Shown: positions 49,048 to 61,620, numbered from the stretch's first letter. The stretch is 64,000 nucleotides of DNA from Panax quinquefolius (GCA_020205615.1 CM035167.1:136910568-136974567), one strand, 5' to 3'. A program made the numbers and translations. Notes: generated from the sequence alone by a model not told the origin.

Positions 49048-51479
49048 TGTGACGCCCCCAAAATTAGGTATACGTCACCCATCTTGGGTCGCCACTTACA
49101 TGGTACATAAATTCAAATACAACTTACTAACCTAACTGTCGTGTACAATACGACATAAACTGTGAGTTTGAATACAAATATTGTCTACTAGATATTATAC
49201 AAACTCAAAAGGAGTCCTCATTACAACTATTATCACACTATTTCACAGAATAGTGAGGACTACTAATGCTATCCTCTGACCATTACTTCGCTTCTCCGAC
49301 TCGTCCCAAATATGCTTCTCATTTCACGAAGAGAACGGTGAAAGAAAGGTGAGCTCAACTAGCCCAAAGAAGAAATATTATGACTAAAATAATGCGTAAT
49401 AAATTATCATTAGCCTTCAACAAAGTTGTTAAACCGATAAAATACAATAGACAACCCAGCTTTAATCTGCAATGAATAAGCAATCCATTAAAAGAGTCAA
49501 GTAGAGAATAAAGTCTACTATCTTTTAGGTTTTAAAAGGTTTTCATCAATTTTTATCATTTGAGACTCAAACTTTAATAAATAAACCACCACATCTAATC
49601 ATCCTCGCATACCACGGCCAAGGATTTTCATCAAATTATCAATGGTCATGACTATACCGAATCACCCCCTCGGTCATAATCATACCAAAACTATCCATCA
49701 TCGCATTACAGTGCCAATTGAGTACTTTTGTCACATCATTTATATCAAGTCATGATTATACCGAATGATCCTCGGTCATAATCATACTAAGTTCATCTAC
49801 GCACGTAAGCCAAAAGATAACATAATATAACATGAGGATGATGACAATGGCATAATAATTCAATAAAACAAGTTCAAGAATTATTTAATCCATGAATTAT
49901 TAACGTCCAAATTGTCAATACGATATCTTTTTTACGTAGAGTAAAATTCAAGAATGATCGTAAGAATATTTCCATGAAAAGATATCGGATGAAACGCAAA
50001 TATCAATGATATTCTACTAATTTCATGGAGTATAAGTCAAAGTTTTAACCAACCGGAGTATAATAAAGAATGGAATAACAAAAGAAATCACCGTGCATGC
50101 GGTACTTTGATGACAAAGTTTATTCCAATGTAATAATAATAATCTAAACCAAAGTCGTGAAATTCACAATCGCGGTGATGTTCCAATGTAATAATAAAGA
50201 TGGAACCCGGATCCTGTAAAACACACGACATAGGATATTCCAACAGAATGATAAAGATTTTAACCAGTCCCATAAAACACATGCATGTGATGTTCCAACG
50301 TAATAATAATAAAGACTTTTAACCAGTCCGATGTAAAACACACGCATGTGGATGTTCCAATGTAATAATAGAAGAATGTCACCAAGTATAGGGTAAACCA
50401 CAGATACAAAGTTATTCCAATGTAATAAATAAGAATGGAATAATATAAGAATTTCACCAAGTATAGGTATGCCACAGATACAAAGTCATGATAGGGTATG
50501 CCACTTTTTACAAAGTTATTCCAATGTAATAATAATGAATGGAATAACAGAGGTTCTCTTCATGAATACAAACGAATAATATCCCTTACCGTAAAAGAAC
50601 CGAATATAGAAGTAGTGAAGTAGCGAATACTCTTCTTCTTTCTATAATTTTCTCTTTATAGCTTCTCCCTATAATTTCTCTCTAGAGTTTCAATGAATTA
50701 AAAAGAAAATAATGAAGGAATGAGCTTCTATTTATAGGAAAATGGAATGCATAAGAACTTATCCATGAACGGTCCAGATTGATTTACTTTAATCCGACGG
50801 TCCATATTTAAAGAAAAATCTTTTAAATAAAATATAATATATTCTATTTATATAAAACATTTTACTATGCAAACACTATATGCAATACTATGCAAAACAC
50901 TATGCAAAATACTATGCAACACTACTATGCATAATAAAATATAATATATTCTATTTATAGAATAACTTTAATAAAGTATTCTATTTTATATAAAAGATGT
51001 TTCGCTTTATTACGTTAATAATACTGAATAAAACAAAACGTCATTATCGCTATAATAATTCATATTATTAATCGACAATAATGGAATCAAACCGAGTGAC
51101 TTCTCACATAAGCATCAATAATCAATACCGCAGTAATATTACGCATCCACACGACATCGCATTTTTACTACCGAAAGTAGTTCAACAAGAACTACTTGGT
51201 GAAAACTCCGCCGTTATTTCAATAAAATATTTTTGTCGCTTTTCTCAATCCGACAATAATTCATTGTTAGGGTCCACCAATAATTGAGCCATTGTACGAA
51301 TATTCCTCGCTAAACCGAATATTCCCCGACCCAATCGAATATAATATAACCACTTGCATACTTTTGCAAAATTTATAAATACTACCCACAACTATAATAT
51401 TATCTCAAATTCACACCATAATATTAAAAATTATTTCGACAAAATTTAAATCTTTATTGATAAAATCTGGGGTCTCACA
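49048..51479 (-). mobile_element. 3' LTR of family A element 2
   Basis: It has ends TGTGACGCCCCC and GGGGTCTCACA, 2,432 bp. It contains tandem TGTTCCAATGTAATAATA units (50110-50540), TATTTATA at 50729-50736 and an ACTATGCAAAAC array (50870-50935). Confidence 0.9.
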
Positions 51480-51492
51480 ATCTCCCCTCCTT
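51480..51492 (-). other. Polypurine tract of family A element 2
   Basis: The minus strand reads AAGGAGGGGAGAT followed by the LTR start TGTGAGACC; it is nearly identical to the family B tract at 9008. Confidence 0.85.
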
Positions 51493-51682
51493 ATGGAATT
51501 TCTACTCGAAATTAGGGTAATGCGTATCGATATGATAAAGAGGTGAGGATACCTTGAATACCTTTATCGTTGAAAACATTAAATTCATCTTTGCAATCCT
51601 ACCAAAGATATTCATTAACAATTCATCTTTGCACTACAGCCCAAAGATATATAACCTCAGAAAACCAATAATACCGAGACTT

Positions 51683-52400
51683 AGCTTAATAGTATCACGA
51701 CCACGAATTATCCATGCACTATCGCCAAGGATATTCGTGTTTTCAATTACGATCATGATTATACCGAATAATCCGTGTAGTCATAATCATACCAAGTATA
51801 TCAATGCACTACTACCAAAAGATGACTTTTACCACATCCATGAATTAATATTTCATTCTTTTTGAGACTCAAATTTCAATAATTAATCCATATCATCGAA
51901 TCATCCCCGCACTACGTAAGGATATTCATTAAGGATATTCATTAAGATCACGACCACGAATTATCCATGCACTACTACCAAAGATAATTGTGTATTCATT
52001 AAGATTACGACCACAAATTATCCATGTACTACTACCAAAGATAATTGTGTATTCATTAAGATCACGACCACAAATTATCCATGCACTACTACCAAAGATA
52101 ATTGTGTATTCATTAAGATTACGCGACCACAAATTATCCATGCACTACGGCCAAAGATAATTGTGTATTCATTAAGATCACGATCACAAATTATCCATGC
52201 ACTACTACCAAAGATAATTGTGTATTCATTAAGATCACGACCACAAATTATCCATGCACTACTACCAAAGATAATTGTGTATTCATTAAGATCACGACCA
52301 CAAATTATCCATGCACTACTACCAAAGATAATTGTGTATTCATTAGTATCACGACCACAAATTATCCATGCACTACTACCAAAGATAATTGTGTATTCAA
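51683..52400. repeat. Tandem array, 57-bp unit, in family A element 2
   Basis: Eight to nine units; successive TCCATG words at 52021, 52078, 52137 and 52194 give steps of 57, 59 and 57. The core is ATTGTGTATTCATTAAGATC followed by ACGACCACAAATTATCC. Units in the middle are nearly identical, indicating recent homogenisation. Confidence 0.9.
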
Positions 52401-52489
52401 TTACTAAGCTATGATTATACCGAACAATCCCTCAGTCATAATCATACCAAGTCCATCTATGCACTACAGCCATGTACGATGACTTTCAA

Positions 52490-53900
52490 CATAATATAAG
52501 CATGAGGATAATGATATAAAAATCAATCAAATGAGATAAAGGATAAATATTAAACATTTATAATATAATTTATCCAGATTCAAGAATATCCCCATGTTTT
52601 CAATCACTTAATAATCTCATAATCTAATATCATTAATATTATAACAATATTTTAATCACTTCTTAAATTTATAAACAATTTATCTTAATTGTTTACGCTT
52701 TACCATATAATGCATTTAATCATTCAAAATGCCATACTCATAAGATATCATCACCAATTATCAAATCTCTCAAAAATATGCATATACTCTATATAGGATT
52801 CTTTAGCCATAAAATCCTATTTTCAACTTTCATACTTCACATAACATATTTAACTCATATGTTCAGAATTAAACTATTTTCATGAAAAATACCAAATCAG
52901 TCCCAAAAATATTTCTTTTTCTGGGATTTAGCATAATATAGTCCCATAATGAAAATATATTTTCTCGGAATTTTTAAAATTCATTTACTATTTTTCAAAA
53001 ATCAATTTCCACTTAATTCCTTAAGAAATTAGCTACCTCAAGTTTAACTCCAAAATTCCTAAATCTTGGAAGGACCTTACACATGTTAACGTGAGCTTCC
53101 AGTTTAAATTTCATGGTCATCTGAGTTATAGAACTTCAAGCTAGCGTTTCATTTAAAAACCTAAATATTGAAATAGTCATAACTTGCTCATTTTAAGTCG
53201 AATGAGCTCATTTTTTGGACAGGAGGTACTTTATACCATATACTTTCATGTCCCAAAAGGCCAGAATTTTTCTCATAATTTAAGTGGCCGAAACAGCCCT
53301 TTAAAGTTTCTGGGCAGTAGCATTTTTGAAATTTAGAGCTTTGGCCTCCTTTGCTAAAAAATCAGTCCACACAAAAATCTACAACACCTTTTCCAGTAAT
53401 TCCACTTGGATTAGTTAGGTAACTCATAGATATAACTCTAGGACTTGACCACATTCAAAAATTCAAAATATAATAAGAGATATGGTCAATTGAATTTCAT
53501 GTTACGCTTTTCATCAAAATCGATTTTCAACTTTTGTGATTTCTAAGAAACTTTCATGTTTTCACATAATAACCAACATAACTCATCATAACACTTACTA
53601 ATACTTCATATACCCATAATTTTCATTAGTCCAATGCTTTTATTATGACTTTCATCATAATCCTCGTAAATGATCCTTTTAGTTGAAGAAATATTTGAGG
53701 GTTTAAGAAATGGGTTTTTGTAACTCGGGTCAATACAAAATTCGATTTCACGCCTAGGGTAGGCTAGAAATCTTCAAGAATACGTCAAGAAATTTATTAA
53801 TGATATAAATATCATTCAAAATCATTACTTCTCGGCCCAAGACTTGGATAGTATGTCACATTAATACCAACTCGTGACTTTCATCCCAACTTTGATAAGA
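52490..53900. other. Conserved non-coding interior block of family A element 2
   Basis: This is the counterpart of 17250-18690 with high similarity over 1.4 kb. No coding frame is shared between the two copies. Confidence 0.6.
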
Positions 53901-53924
53901 CGTCACAATGACACCTTTACATAA

Positions 53925-54435
53925 ATGTATAGTCAAAAACTGCTTTTTAGAAATTAGAATCTTTGGGAAGTGCTCAAGGAAACCTTCATACATGGGAGGC
54001 CATGCTTCTAGGTTATGATAGATATCATATGGCCATGTAATTATTCTTGGTTTACCCAATAGACCCCAAAGAAAAAATGAGAAGATTACTATCATATTCT
54101 TCCCAATGGTGAGTCTTCTCTTGATTTATCATTATCTCCACTATCTCAAATTGAGAATTATACTTCAAACAAACACCAAGATCATATAGGTAGTGCTTTC
54201 AGAAATATACTCAAAGAAGTGGATGAGCACAACCTCGCCTTTATGATGACACGAGGTTGTATGTCATTAGACATCTTGTATGATAGTGGCAAAACACTCT
54301 TCCAACGTTGGGTTCGCCTCACCCTAGTTGATTCACCAAATATAACTACTAAATGATGACCACCGCTCTATTCCAATCATTACCCCCTAGCTTCCGACCT
54401 AGCTACACTCTTATTACTTCGAAAGGAATTGTGAA
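53925..54435 (+). other. Unrelated segment replacing gag-protease, with a 91-codon open frame
   Basis: The two family A interiors agree up to GTCACAATGACACCT / CTCACAATGATACCT and again from AGGGTTAATTAA (20395 and 54444). Between these points element 1 has 1.7 kb of gag-protease and element 2 has about 0.5 kb of different sequence. On the plus strand 54081-54356 is open and reads, for example, HQDHIGSAFRNILKEVDEHN and LFQRWVRLTLVD before its stop. I do not recognise the protein and there is no ATG near the start of the frame, so this is probably a captured exon-like fragment rather than a gene. Confidence 0.5.
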
Positions 54436-54591
54436 ACAAAAGGGTTAATTAATATATCAAATATTATCCCTATACTCCGACAAACCAATTAAATAACAAA
54501 TAAACTTAGGTAGGTCATACTAGCGAAGGAATTCCCTCTCTCTCCTCCCTAGTTCTTATCTCAAGATCTTAGCCGTGGATCATATCCCTAA

Positions 54592-54603
54592 GCTTTGATA
54601 CCA
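54592..54603 (-). other. Primer-binding site of family A element 2
   Basis: The minus strand reads TGGTATCAAAGC, one base from TGGTATCAGAGC (initiator tRNA-Met complement), two bases after the LTR edge. Confidence 0.85.
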
Positions 54604-54605
54604 AC

Positions 54606-57032
54606 CGTGACGCCCCCAAAATTAGGTATACGCCACCCATCTTGGGTCGCCACTTACATGGTACATAAATTCAAATACAACTTACTAACCTAATCGTCGT
54701 GTACAATAATACGACATAAACCGTGAGTTTGAATACAAATATTGTCTACTAGATATTATACAAACTCAAAAGGAGTCCTCATTACAATTATTATCACACT
54801 ATTTCACGTAATAGTGAGGACTACTAATGCTATCCTCTAGACCATTACTTCGCTCTCCGACTCGTCTCCATTATGTTCTCATTTCAAAGAGAACAAAGGA
54901 AAGAAAGGGTGAGCTCAACTAGCCCAAAGAAGAAATATTATGACTAAAATAATGCGTAATAAATTATCATTAGCCTTCAACAAAGTTTAAACCGATAAAA
55001 TACAATAGACAACCGCTTAATCAAGCAAATGAATAAGCAATCCATTAAAAGAGTCAAGTAGAGAATAAAGTCTACTATCTTTTAGGTTTTAAAAGGTTTT
55101 CATCAATTTTTATCACCGAGACTCACTTTTAATAAATAAACCACCACATCTAATCATCCCCGTACTACTGGCCAAGGATTTTCATCAAATTATCAATGGT
55201 CATGACTATACCGAATCACCCCGGTCATAATCATACCAAAACTATCCATCACCGCATTACAAAACACCGAGTACTTTTGTCACATCATTTATATCAAGTC
55301 ACGATTATACCGAATGATCCCCGGTCATAATCATACTAAGTTCATCTATGCATCGTAAGCCAAAGATAACATAATATAACATGAGGATGATGACAATGAC
55401 ATAATAATTCAATAAAACAAGTTCAAGAATTATTTAATCCATGAATTATTAACGTCCAAATTGTCAACACGATCATCTTTCAGAGAGTAAAATTCAAGAA
55501 TGATCGTAAGAATATTTCCATGAAAGATATCTTTGGATGAAACGCAAATATCAATGATATTCTACTAATTTCATGGAGTATAGAAGTCAAAGTTTTAACC
55601 AACCGAGTATAATAAAGAATGGAATAACAAAAGAAATCACCACGCACGCAGATTTCATGTGCATGACAAAGTTATTCCAATGTAATAATAATAACGGAAC
55701 CGTGTCGTGTGAAATTCACACCGGCTGTGATGTTCCAACGTAGAATAATAAAGATGGAACCAGCATCCTGTAAAAACACACGTATAGGATATTCCAACAG
55801 TAATGATAAAGATTTAAACCAGTCCGTGTAAAACACACATGCATGTGATGTTCCAACAGTAATAATAATAAAGACTTTAACCAGTCCGATGTAAAACACA
55901 TGCATGTGATGTTCCAAATGTAATAATAGAAGAATGTCACCAAGTATAGGTAAACCACAGATACAAAGTTATTCCAATGTAATAAATAAGAATGGAATAA
56001 TATAAGAATTTCACCAAGTATAGGTATGCCGCGTATACAAAGTCATGTATAGGTATGCCACTTTTACAAAGTTATTCCAATGTAATAATAATGAATGGAA
56101 TAACAGAGGTTCTCTTCATGAATACAAACGAATAATATCCCTTACCGTAAAAGAACCTAATATAGAAGTAGTGAAGTAGCGGAATACTCTTCTTTCTTTC
56201 TATAATTTTCTCTTATAGCTTCTCTCTATAATTTCTCTCTCTGAGTTTCAATGAATTCGTAAGAAAATAATGAAGGAATGAGCTTCTATTTATAGGAAAA
56301 TGGAATGCATAAGAATTTATCCATGAACTATCCAGATTGATTTACTTTAATCTGACGGTCCATATTTAAAGAAAAATCTTTTAAATAAAATATAATATAT
56401 TCTATTTATATAAAAACATTTTACTATGCAAACACTATGCAATACTATGCAAAACACTATGCAAAATACTATGCAACACTATGCATAATAAAATATAATA
56501 TATTCTATTTATGTAATAACTTTAATAAAGTATTCTATTTTATATAAAAGATGTTTCGCTTTTATTACGTTAATAATACTAATAAAACAAAACGCCATTA
56601 TCGCTATAATAATTCATATTATTAATCGACAATAATGGAATCAAACCGAGTGACTTCTCACATAAGCATCAATAATCAATACCGGTGTACTACTACGCAT
56701 CCACACGTATTCATCAGTATTTTTACTACCGAAAGTAGTTCAACAAAGAACTACGGTAAAAACTCCGCCGTTATTTCAATAAAATATTTTTGTTGCTTTC
56801 AATCCGACAATAATTTCATTGTGGGGTCCACCAATAATTGAGTCATTGCATTTAATATTCCCTCGCTAAACCGAATATTCCCCACCAATCGAATATAATA
56901 TAACCACTTGCATACTTTGCAAAATTTATAAATACTACCCACAACTATAATATTATCTCAAATTCACACCATAATATTAAAAATTATTTCGACAAAATTT
57001 AAATCTTTATTGATAAAATCTGGGGTCTCACA
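54606..57032 (-). mobile_element. 5' LTR of family A element 2
   Basis: It is 2,427 bp, starting CGTGACGCCCCC (first T altered) and ending GGGGTCTCACA. The layout is the same as in the partner LTR. Confidence 0.9.
56287..56294 (-). promoter_or_regulatory. TATA box in the 5' LTR of family A element 2
   Basis: The minus strand reads TATAAATA inside CCTATAAATAGAAGCTCATT, about 0.74 kb into the LTR, the same place as in all family A LTRs. Confidence 0.55.
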
Positions 57033-58300
57033 GAAGAAGTTTATTAGATCTACCTGCAGATGATCGAAGACAACTCCTTCGGATAAAAAATCTGAAAACC
57101 AAAATTACCCCTTTAACCCCCGATGAGCTTAGGATACCTCCTTCCAAAGTTTTCCCCCCAACTACTCTAGCGAATACTCAATCTGTTGATGAAGGGGAGC
57201 GAATTGAGACCACTGTAACACCATCTCGGAAAAGAAAGCGACCGTCTGACAGTTATCCAAGCTCGAAATCAGACTTTCACCACCATTTCGACCTACTCCA
57301 CTGATCTCCTCCCCCGAAAATATATACACGGACCCTTCTCCCATTCGTGACCAACCTATGCCTTCCTCCGAGGCCTTCATCACAAAAATTCCATGACGAG
57401 GCTAATGGAAAGAACCACCCTCGTGGCCTCGGTTCAACGTAAATTTTCCTTTCCGGCTTTTTTTGATGCCTTCATTCGAGAAATCGGCGATCGTCGATTC
57501 GATAGCCATACTGAACGGAATTTTCTTGATGAAGGCATGAGTTATTTGGCAAAGGTAAGTGACAGTTTCCTTGGTTAAACATCTCTTTTCCTGTTTTAAA
57601 TATCTGAAATTGACTGGATATTGTCGAATATATGTAGGCCAATGCAGTCTTCGGGAGTTTACGTCCCAGGCACATAAATGCCGAGTCTGATGAGGAGACC
57701 ATGAGAAGGGAGAACAACATGTTGAGGGCTTCATTGGCTCGGGAGAGAGATGAACGTGAAGCCATTCTTCATGCCAATGAAGGCCTTCAGAGGGAATTGG
57801 CCCAAAACAAAGAAGATCTGAGGGGAACTCATGATGTGCTGATCTCAGTTAGAGGAGAATTGAAGACAACAAAAGCCAACGAATAAAAATTGGCCAACAT
57901 GAATGTCCGCTTTGTTGCAGAGATCGAAGCTCTAAAAAATAACAATGAGGGGCTTGCTGCAGCCAATTAAAAATTGTCAACATAACTCGGCGAAGTTCAG
58001 GCGAAGGCTCGGGATGATAAGAAAACACATAGGGCTAAACGGCGTAAACTTTGTAGCAAAATAAGAGTGCTTAAAGAGCGAGATCCTCCTTTGACCGACG
58101 AGTTGCTTAAGCAGATACAGGCGGACTATCGTACGTCTGATGAGCTTGGCGCAGAAATTCTGAAGGTATACTACGAAGGATATGAAGATTGCCGAGGTCG
58201 AGGCAAGGAAAAGTCGGTTCTTGACTCAATTGGACTCAAATTTCTTCGACTTTCAGAGAATGAGGGTGCAAATTTCGAGTCCGATGTTATTTCGTTTTAG
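57033..58300 (+). pseudogene. Additional antisense ORF of the Tat element, 3' part
   Basis: If one GAAGA copy and the nested element are removed, the frame at 49047 continues here without a shift to about 57300 (SLLDLPADDRRQLLR, then a basic SRKRKRPSD patch that could serve as a nuclear signal). Another frame from 57393 encodes FPAFFDAFIREIGDRRFDS. A GT-AG intron (57555-57637) joins LAK to ANAVFGSLRPRH. It then leads to a long coiled coil (57701-57960) rich in Leu, Glu and Arg with two stops, and a C-terminal region (58067-58300) ending DVISF. The coiled coil suggests oligomerisation. Function is unknown. Confidence 0.65.
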
Positions 58301-58547
58301 TTTTAGGATCTCTGTCTTTTGTTGTTATCGGATTTGTTTTAAAAATTTTGTCTGTAAAGAAATTTAAGTGAACTTGTTTAATTGTTAATGAAATTTCAAT
58401 TTTCTTTACCATGACTTCGCATTTTGCTTGTTTCTAATTCAATAATTAGGTTATTATGATGAATGAACTTAACTCGAATCGTGAATCGAGATAAGGCATG
58501 TAATAGTTAAGTTGAGGAATGAAATGAATCGAACTCAATGAGTGAAT

Positions 58548-60981
58548 CGCGACGCCCCTAAAATTAGATATACGTCACCCATCTTGGGTCGCCACTTACA
58601 TGGTACATAAATTCAAATACAACTTACTAACCTAACTGTCGGTACAATAATACGACATAAACTGTGAGTTTGAATACAAATATTATCTACTAGATATTAT
58701 ACAAACTCAAAAGGAGTCCTCATTACAACTATTATCACACTATTTCACGTATCATAGTGAGGACTACTAATGCTATCCTCTCGACCATTACTCCGCTCCC
58801 CGACTTCGTCCAAATATATTTCTCATTTCCTCGAAGAGAATAAAAGAAAGAAAGGGTGAGCTCAACTAGCCCAAGAAGAAATATTATAACTAAGATAATG
58901 CGTAATAAATTATCATTAGCCTTCAACAAAGGTTAAACCGATAAAATACAATGATAACTGGCTTTAATCTGCAATGGAATAAGCAATCCATTAAAAGAGT
59001 CAAGTAGAGAATAAAGTCTACTATCTTTTAGGTTTTAAAAGTTTTCATCAATTTTTATCACGAGACTCAAATTTTAATAAATAAACCACCACATCTAATC
59101 ATCCCCAGCACCACGGCCAAGGATTTTCATCAAATTATCAATGGTCATGACTATACCGAATCACCCACATAATCATACCAAAAACTATCCATCAACGCAT
59201 TACGTGCCAATCGAGGACTTTTGTCACATCATTTATATCAAGTCATGATTATACCGAATGATCCCCGGTCATAATCATACTAAGTTCATCTATGCACGTA
59301 AGCCAAGCGAAGATAACATAATATAACATGAGGATGATGACAATGACATAATAATTCAATAAAACAAGTTCAAGAATTATTTAATCCATGAATTATTAAC
59401 GTCCCAAATTGTCAACATGATCTTTGTTTAAGAGTAAAATTCAAGAATGATCGAAAGAATATTTCCATGAAAGATATCTTTGGATGAAACGCAAATATCA
59501 AGGATATTCTACTAATTTCATGGAGTATAGAAGTCCAAGTTTTAACTAATTTGGGTATAATAAAGAATGGAATAACAAAAGAAATCACCATGCGCACGGT
59601 GCCAGCGCAAGCGAGGTTATTCCAATGAATAATAATAATCTTAACGAGTCAATTGAAATTCACACCGCATGCGGATGTTCCAATGAATAATAATAAAGAT
59701 GGAACCAGATCCTGTAAAACACACGACAGGGATATTCCAACAGAATGATAAAAGACGGAACCAATTCCGGGTAAAACATGCGAGCATGTGGATGTTCCAA
59801 TGTAATAATAAAAAGCGGAACCAGTCCTGTAAAACACATGCATGTGATGTTCCAATGTAATAATAGAAGAATGTCACCAAGTATAGGTAAATTAGCCAGC
59901 ATACAAAGTTATTCCAATGTAATAAATAAGAATGGAATAACATAAGGATTTCACCAAGTATAGGGTATGCCATGCAGATATCAAAGTTATGTATAGGGTA
60001 TGCCACTTTTACAAAAGTTATTCCAATGTAATAATAATGAATGGAATAATGAAGTTCTCTTCAAGAAGAAAGAATAACACCCCTTACCGTAAAAAAGAAC
60101 CTGAATATAGAAGTAGTGAAGTAGCGAGAATACTCTTCTTCTTTCTATAATTTTCTCTCTATAAACTTCTTTCTATAATTTCTCTCTCAGAGTTTCAATG
60201 AATTAAGTAAGAAAATAATGAAGGAATGAGCTTATTTATAGGAAAATGGAATGCATAAGAACTAATCCATGAACGGTCCGTATTGATTTACTTTAATCTA
60301 ACTATCCATATTTAAAGAAAAATCTTTTAAATAAAATATAATATATTCTATTTATATAAAAACATTTTACTATGCAAACACTATGCAATACTATGCAAAA
60401 CACTATGCAAAACACTACGCAACACTATGCATAATAAAATATAATATATTCTATTTATAGAATAACTTTAATAAAGTATTCTATTTTATATAAAAGATAT
60501 TTCGCTTTTATTACGTTAATAATACGAATAAAACAAAACGTCATTATCGCTATAATAATTCATATTATTAATCGACAATATAATGGAATCAAACCCAGTG
60601 ACTTCTCACATAAGCATCAATAATCAATACCGTGTGCTTTCTTATGCAACCACATATTCATCGTACTTTTTACTAATGAAGTAGTTCAACAAAGAACTAC
60701 TAGTAAAACTTCCGCCGTTATTTCAATAAAATATTTTTTGCTTTTTTCAATCCGACAATAATTCTCATTGTAGGGTCCACCAATGATTGAGCTAGTTATC
60801 TGAATATTCCTCGCTAAACCAATAATATTCCCACCAATCGAATATAATATAACCACTTGCATACTTTGCAAAATTTATAAATACTACCCACAACTATAAT
60901 ATTATCTTAAATTCACACCATAATATTAAAAATTACTTCAACAAAATTTAAATCTTTATTAATAAAATCTGGGGTCTCACA
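58548..60981 (-). mobile_element. Solo LTR of family A inside the Tat element
   Basis: It runs from CGCGACGCCCCTAAAATTAG to GGGGTCTCACA, 2,434 bp, with no polypurine tract or primer site beside it. TGAAC follows at 60982-60986 and TGAAT precedes at 58543-58547, a 4-of-5 TSD. It lies between the antisense ORF and the tandem repeats of the Tat element. TATA region and ACTATGCAAAAC array (60370-60430) match element 2. Confidence 0.85.
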
Positions 60982-60989
60982 TGAACTGA

Positions 60990-61620
60990 ATGAACCGAAC
61001 TCAACACTTGAACAAAATAAAGTAATGCATACTTATCTTTTCCGAAGTGTGAGGCAGGTTGTGTATAAGGTGAATTCGGCTGATCCTCCTTGTACCATCA
61101 AAATCTCGTTTACCGTTCAGGGTAGAACAAGTATATAAGGACATTTGTTTACCACTCGGGGTAGAACAAGTATATAAGGACATCTGTTTACCACTCGGGA
61201 TAGAACAATTTTATAAGGGCCATGGAATTTGTCTACCACACGGGGTAACAAATTTATAAGGACACTCCTGACAATAAGGCTTCCATCGAATGGTCAACAA
61301 GTCCGACCATACCTCCTTACTTCAGTGTCTTTTGTTTACCACTCGCGGTAAATCAAAATCAAAAAGGATCATAGAATTTGTCTACCACGCAGGGTATAAC
61401 AAAACCATAAGGACACTCCTGCCGAAGAGGCTACCATCGAATGGTCAGCGAGTCCACCCCGTCCTCCTTACTTCGGTGCCTATTGATTTACCGCCCTTAG
61501 TAAAAGCAATATAAAAAGGACCATAGGATTTGTCTACCACATGAGGTAACAAATAAATAGGCTACCATCGAATGGCCAGCGAGTCCGACCATACCTCCTT
61601 ACACCATTGTGAACTTAGTA
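60990..61620. repeat. Complex tandem repeats between Tat pol and the antisense ORF
   Basis: A short unit of about 40 bp (GTTTACCACTCGGGGTAGAA plus ATATAAGGACAT) is repeated at 61106-61260. It is then embedded in a longer repeat of about 165 bp that includes CATCGAATGGTCAGCGAGTC and ACCTCCTTACTTC (61260-61612). Such arrays in the 3' region of Tat elements are known as sources of satellite DNA. Confidence 0.8.

Larger units (their letters stand above)
49048..57032 (-). mobile_element. Family A element 2, complete, 7,985 bp, TSD GAAGA
   Basis: LTRs at 49048-51479 and 54606-57032 flank a 3.1-kb interior. GAAGA directly precedes and follows it (49043-49047 and 57033-57037). Polypurine tract (51480-51492) and primer site (54592-54603) are intact and set the minus orientation. 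It carries no gag, protease or pol motif: the interior holds the about 57-bp tandem array, the 1.4-kb block shared with element 1, and an unrelated segment where gag and protease should be. It is non-autonomous and looks recent, because both LTRs keep the same structure and the TSD is perfect. Confidence 0.95.

Noticed and set aside
48732..49082. Gly/Ile-rich open frame on the minus strand
   Set aside because: It mirrors the Pro/Ile coding repeat of the plus-strand antisense ORF and has no support of its own.
51683..52400. CRISPR-like regular repeats
   Set aside because: Repeat units are contiguous with no unique spacers, lie inside an LTR retrotransposon of a plant, and there are no cas genes.
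54592..54603. tRNA-Met-like sequence
   Set aside because: Only the 12-base complement of the tRNA 3' end is present next to an LTR. It is a primer-binding site, not a tRNA gene.
59641..60006. Hydrophobic open frames (YYYIGT, LLLHWN repeats) on the minus strand of LTRs, also at 42195-42748, 50088-50475 and 55672-55958
   Set aside because: They arise from the TGTTCCAATGTAATAATA tandem units of the LTR, recur in three frames and overlap each other. No conserved protein is implied.
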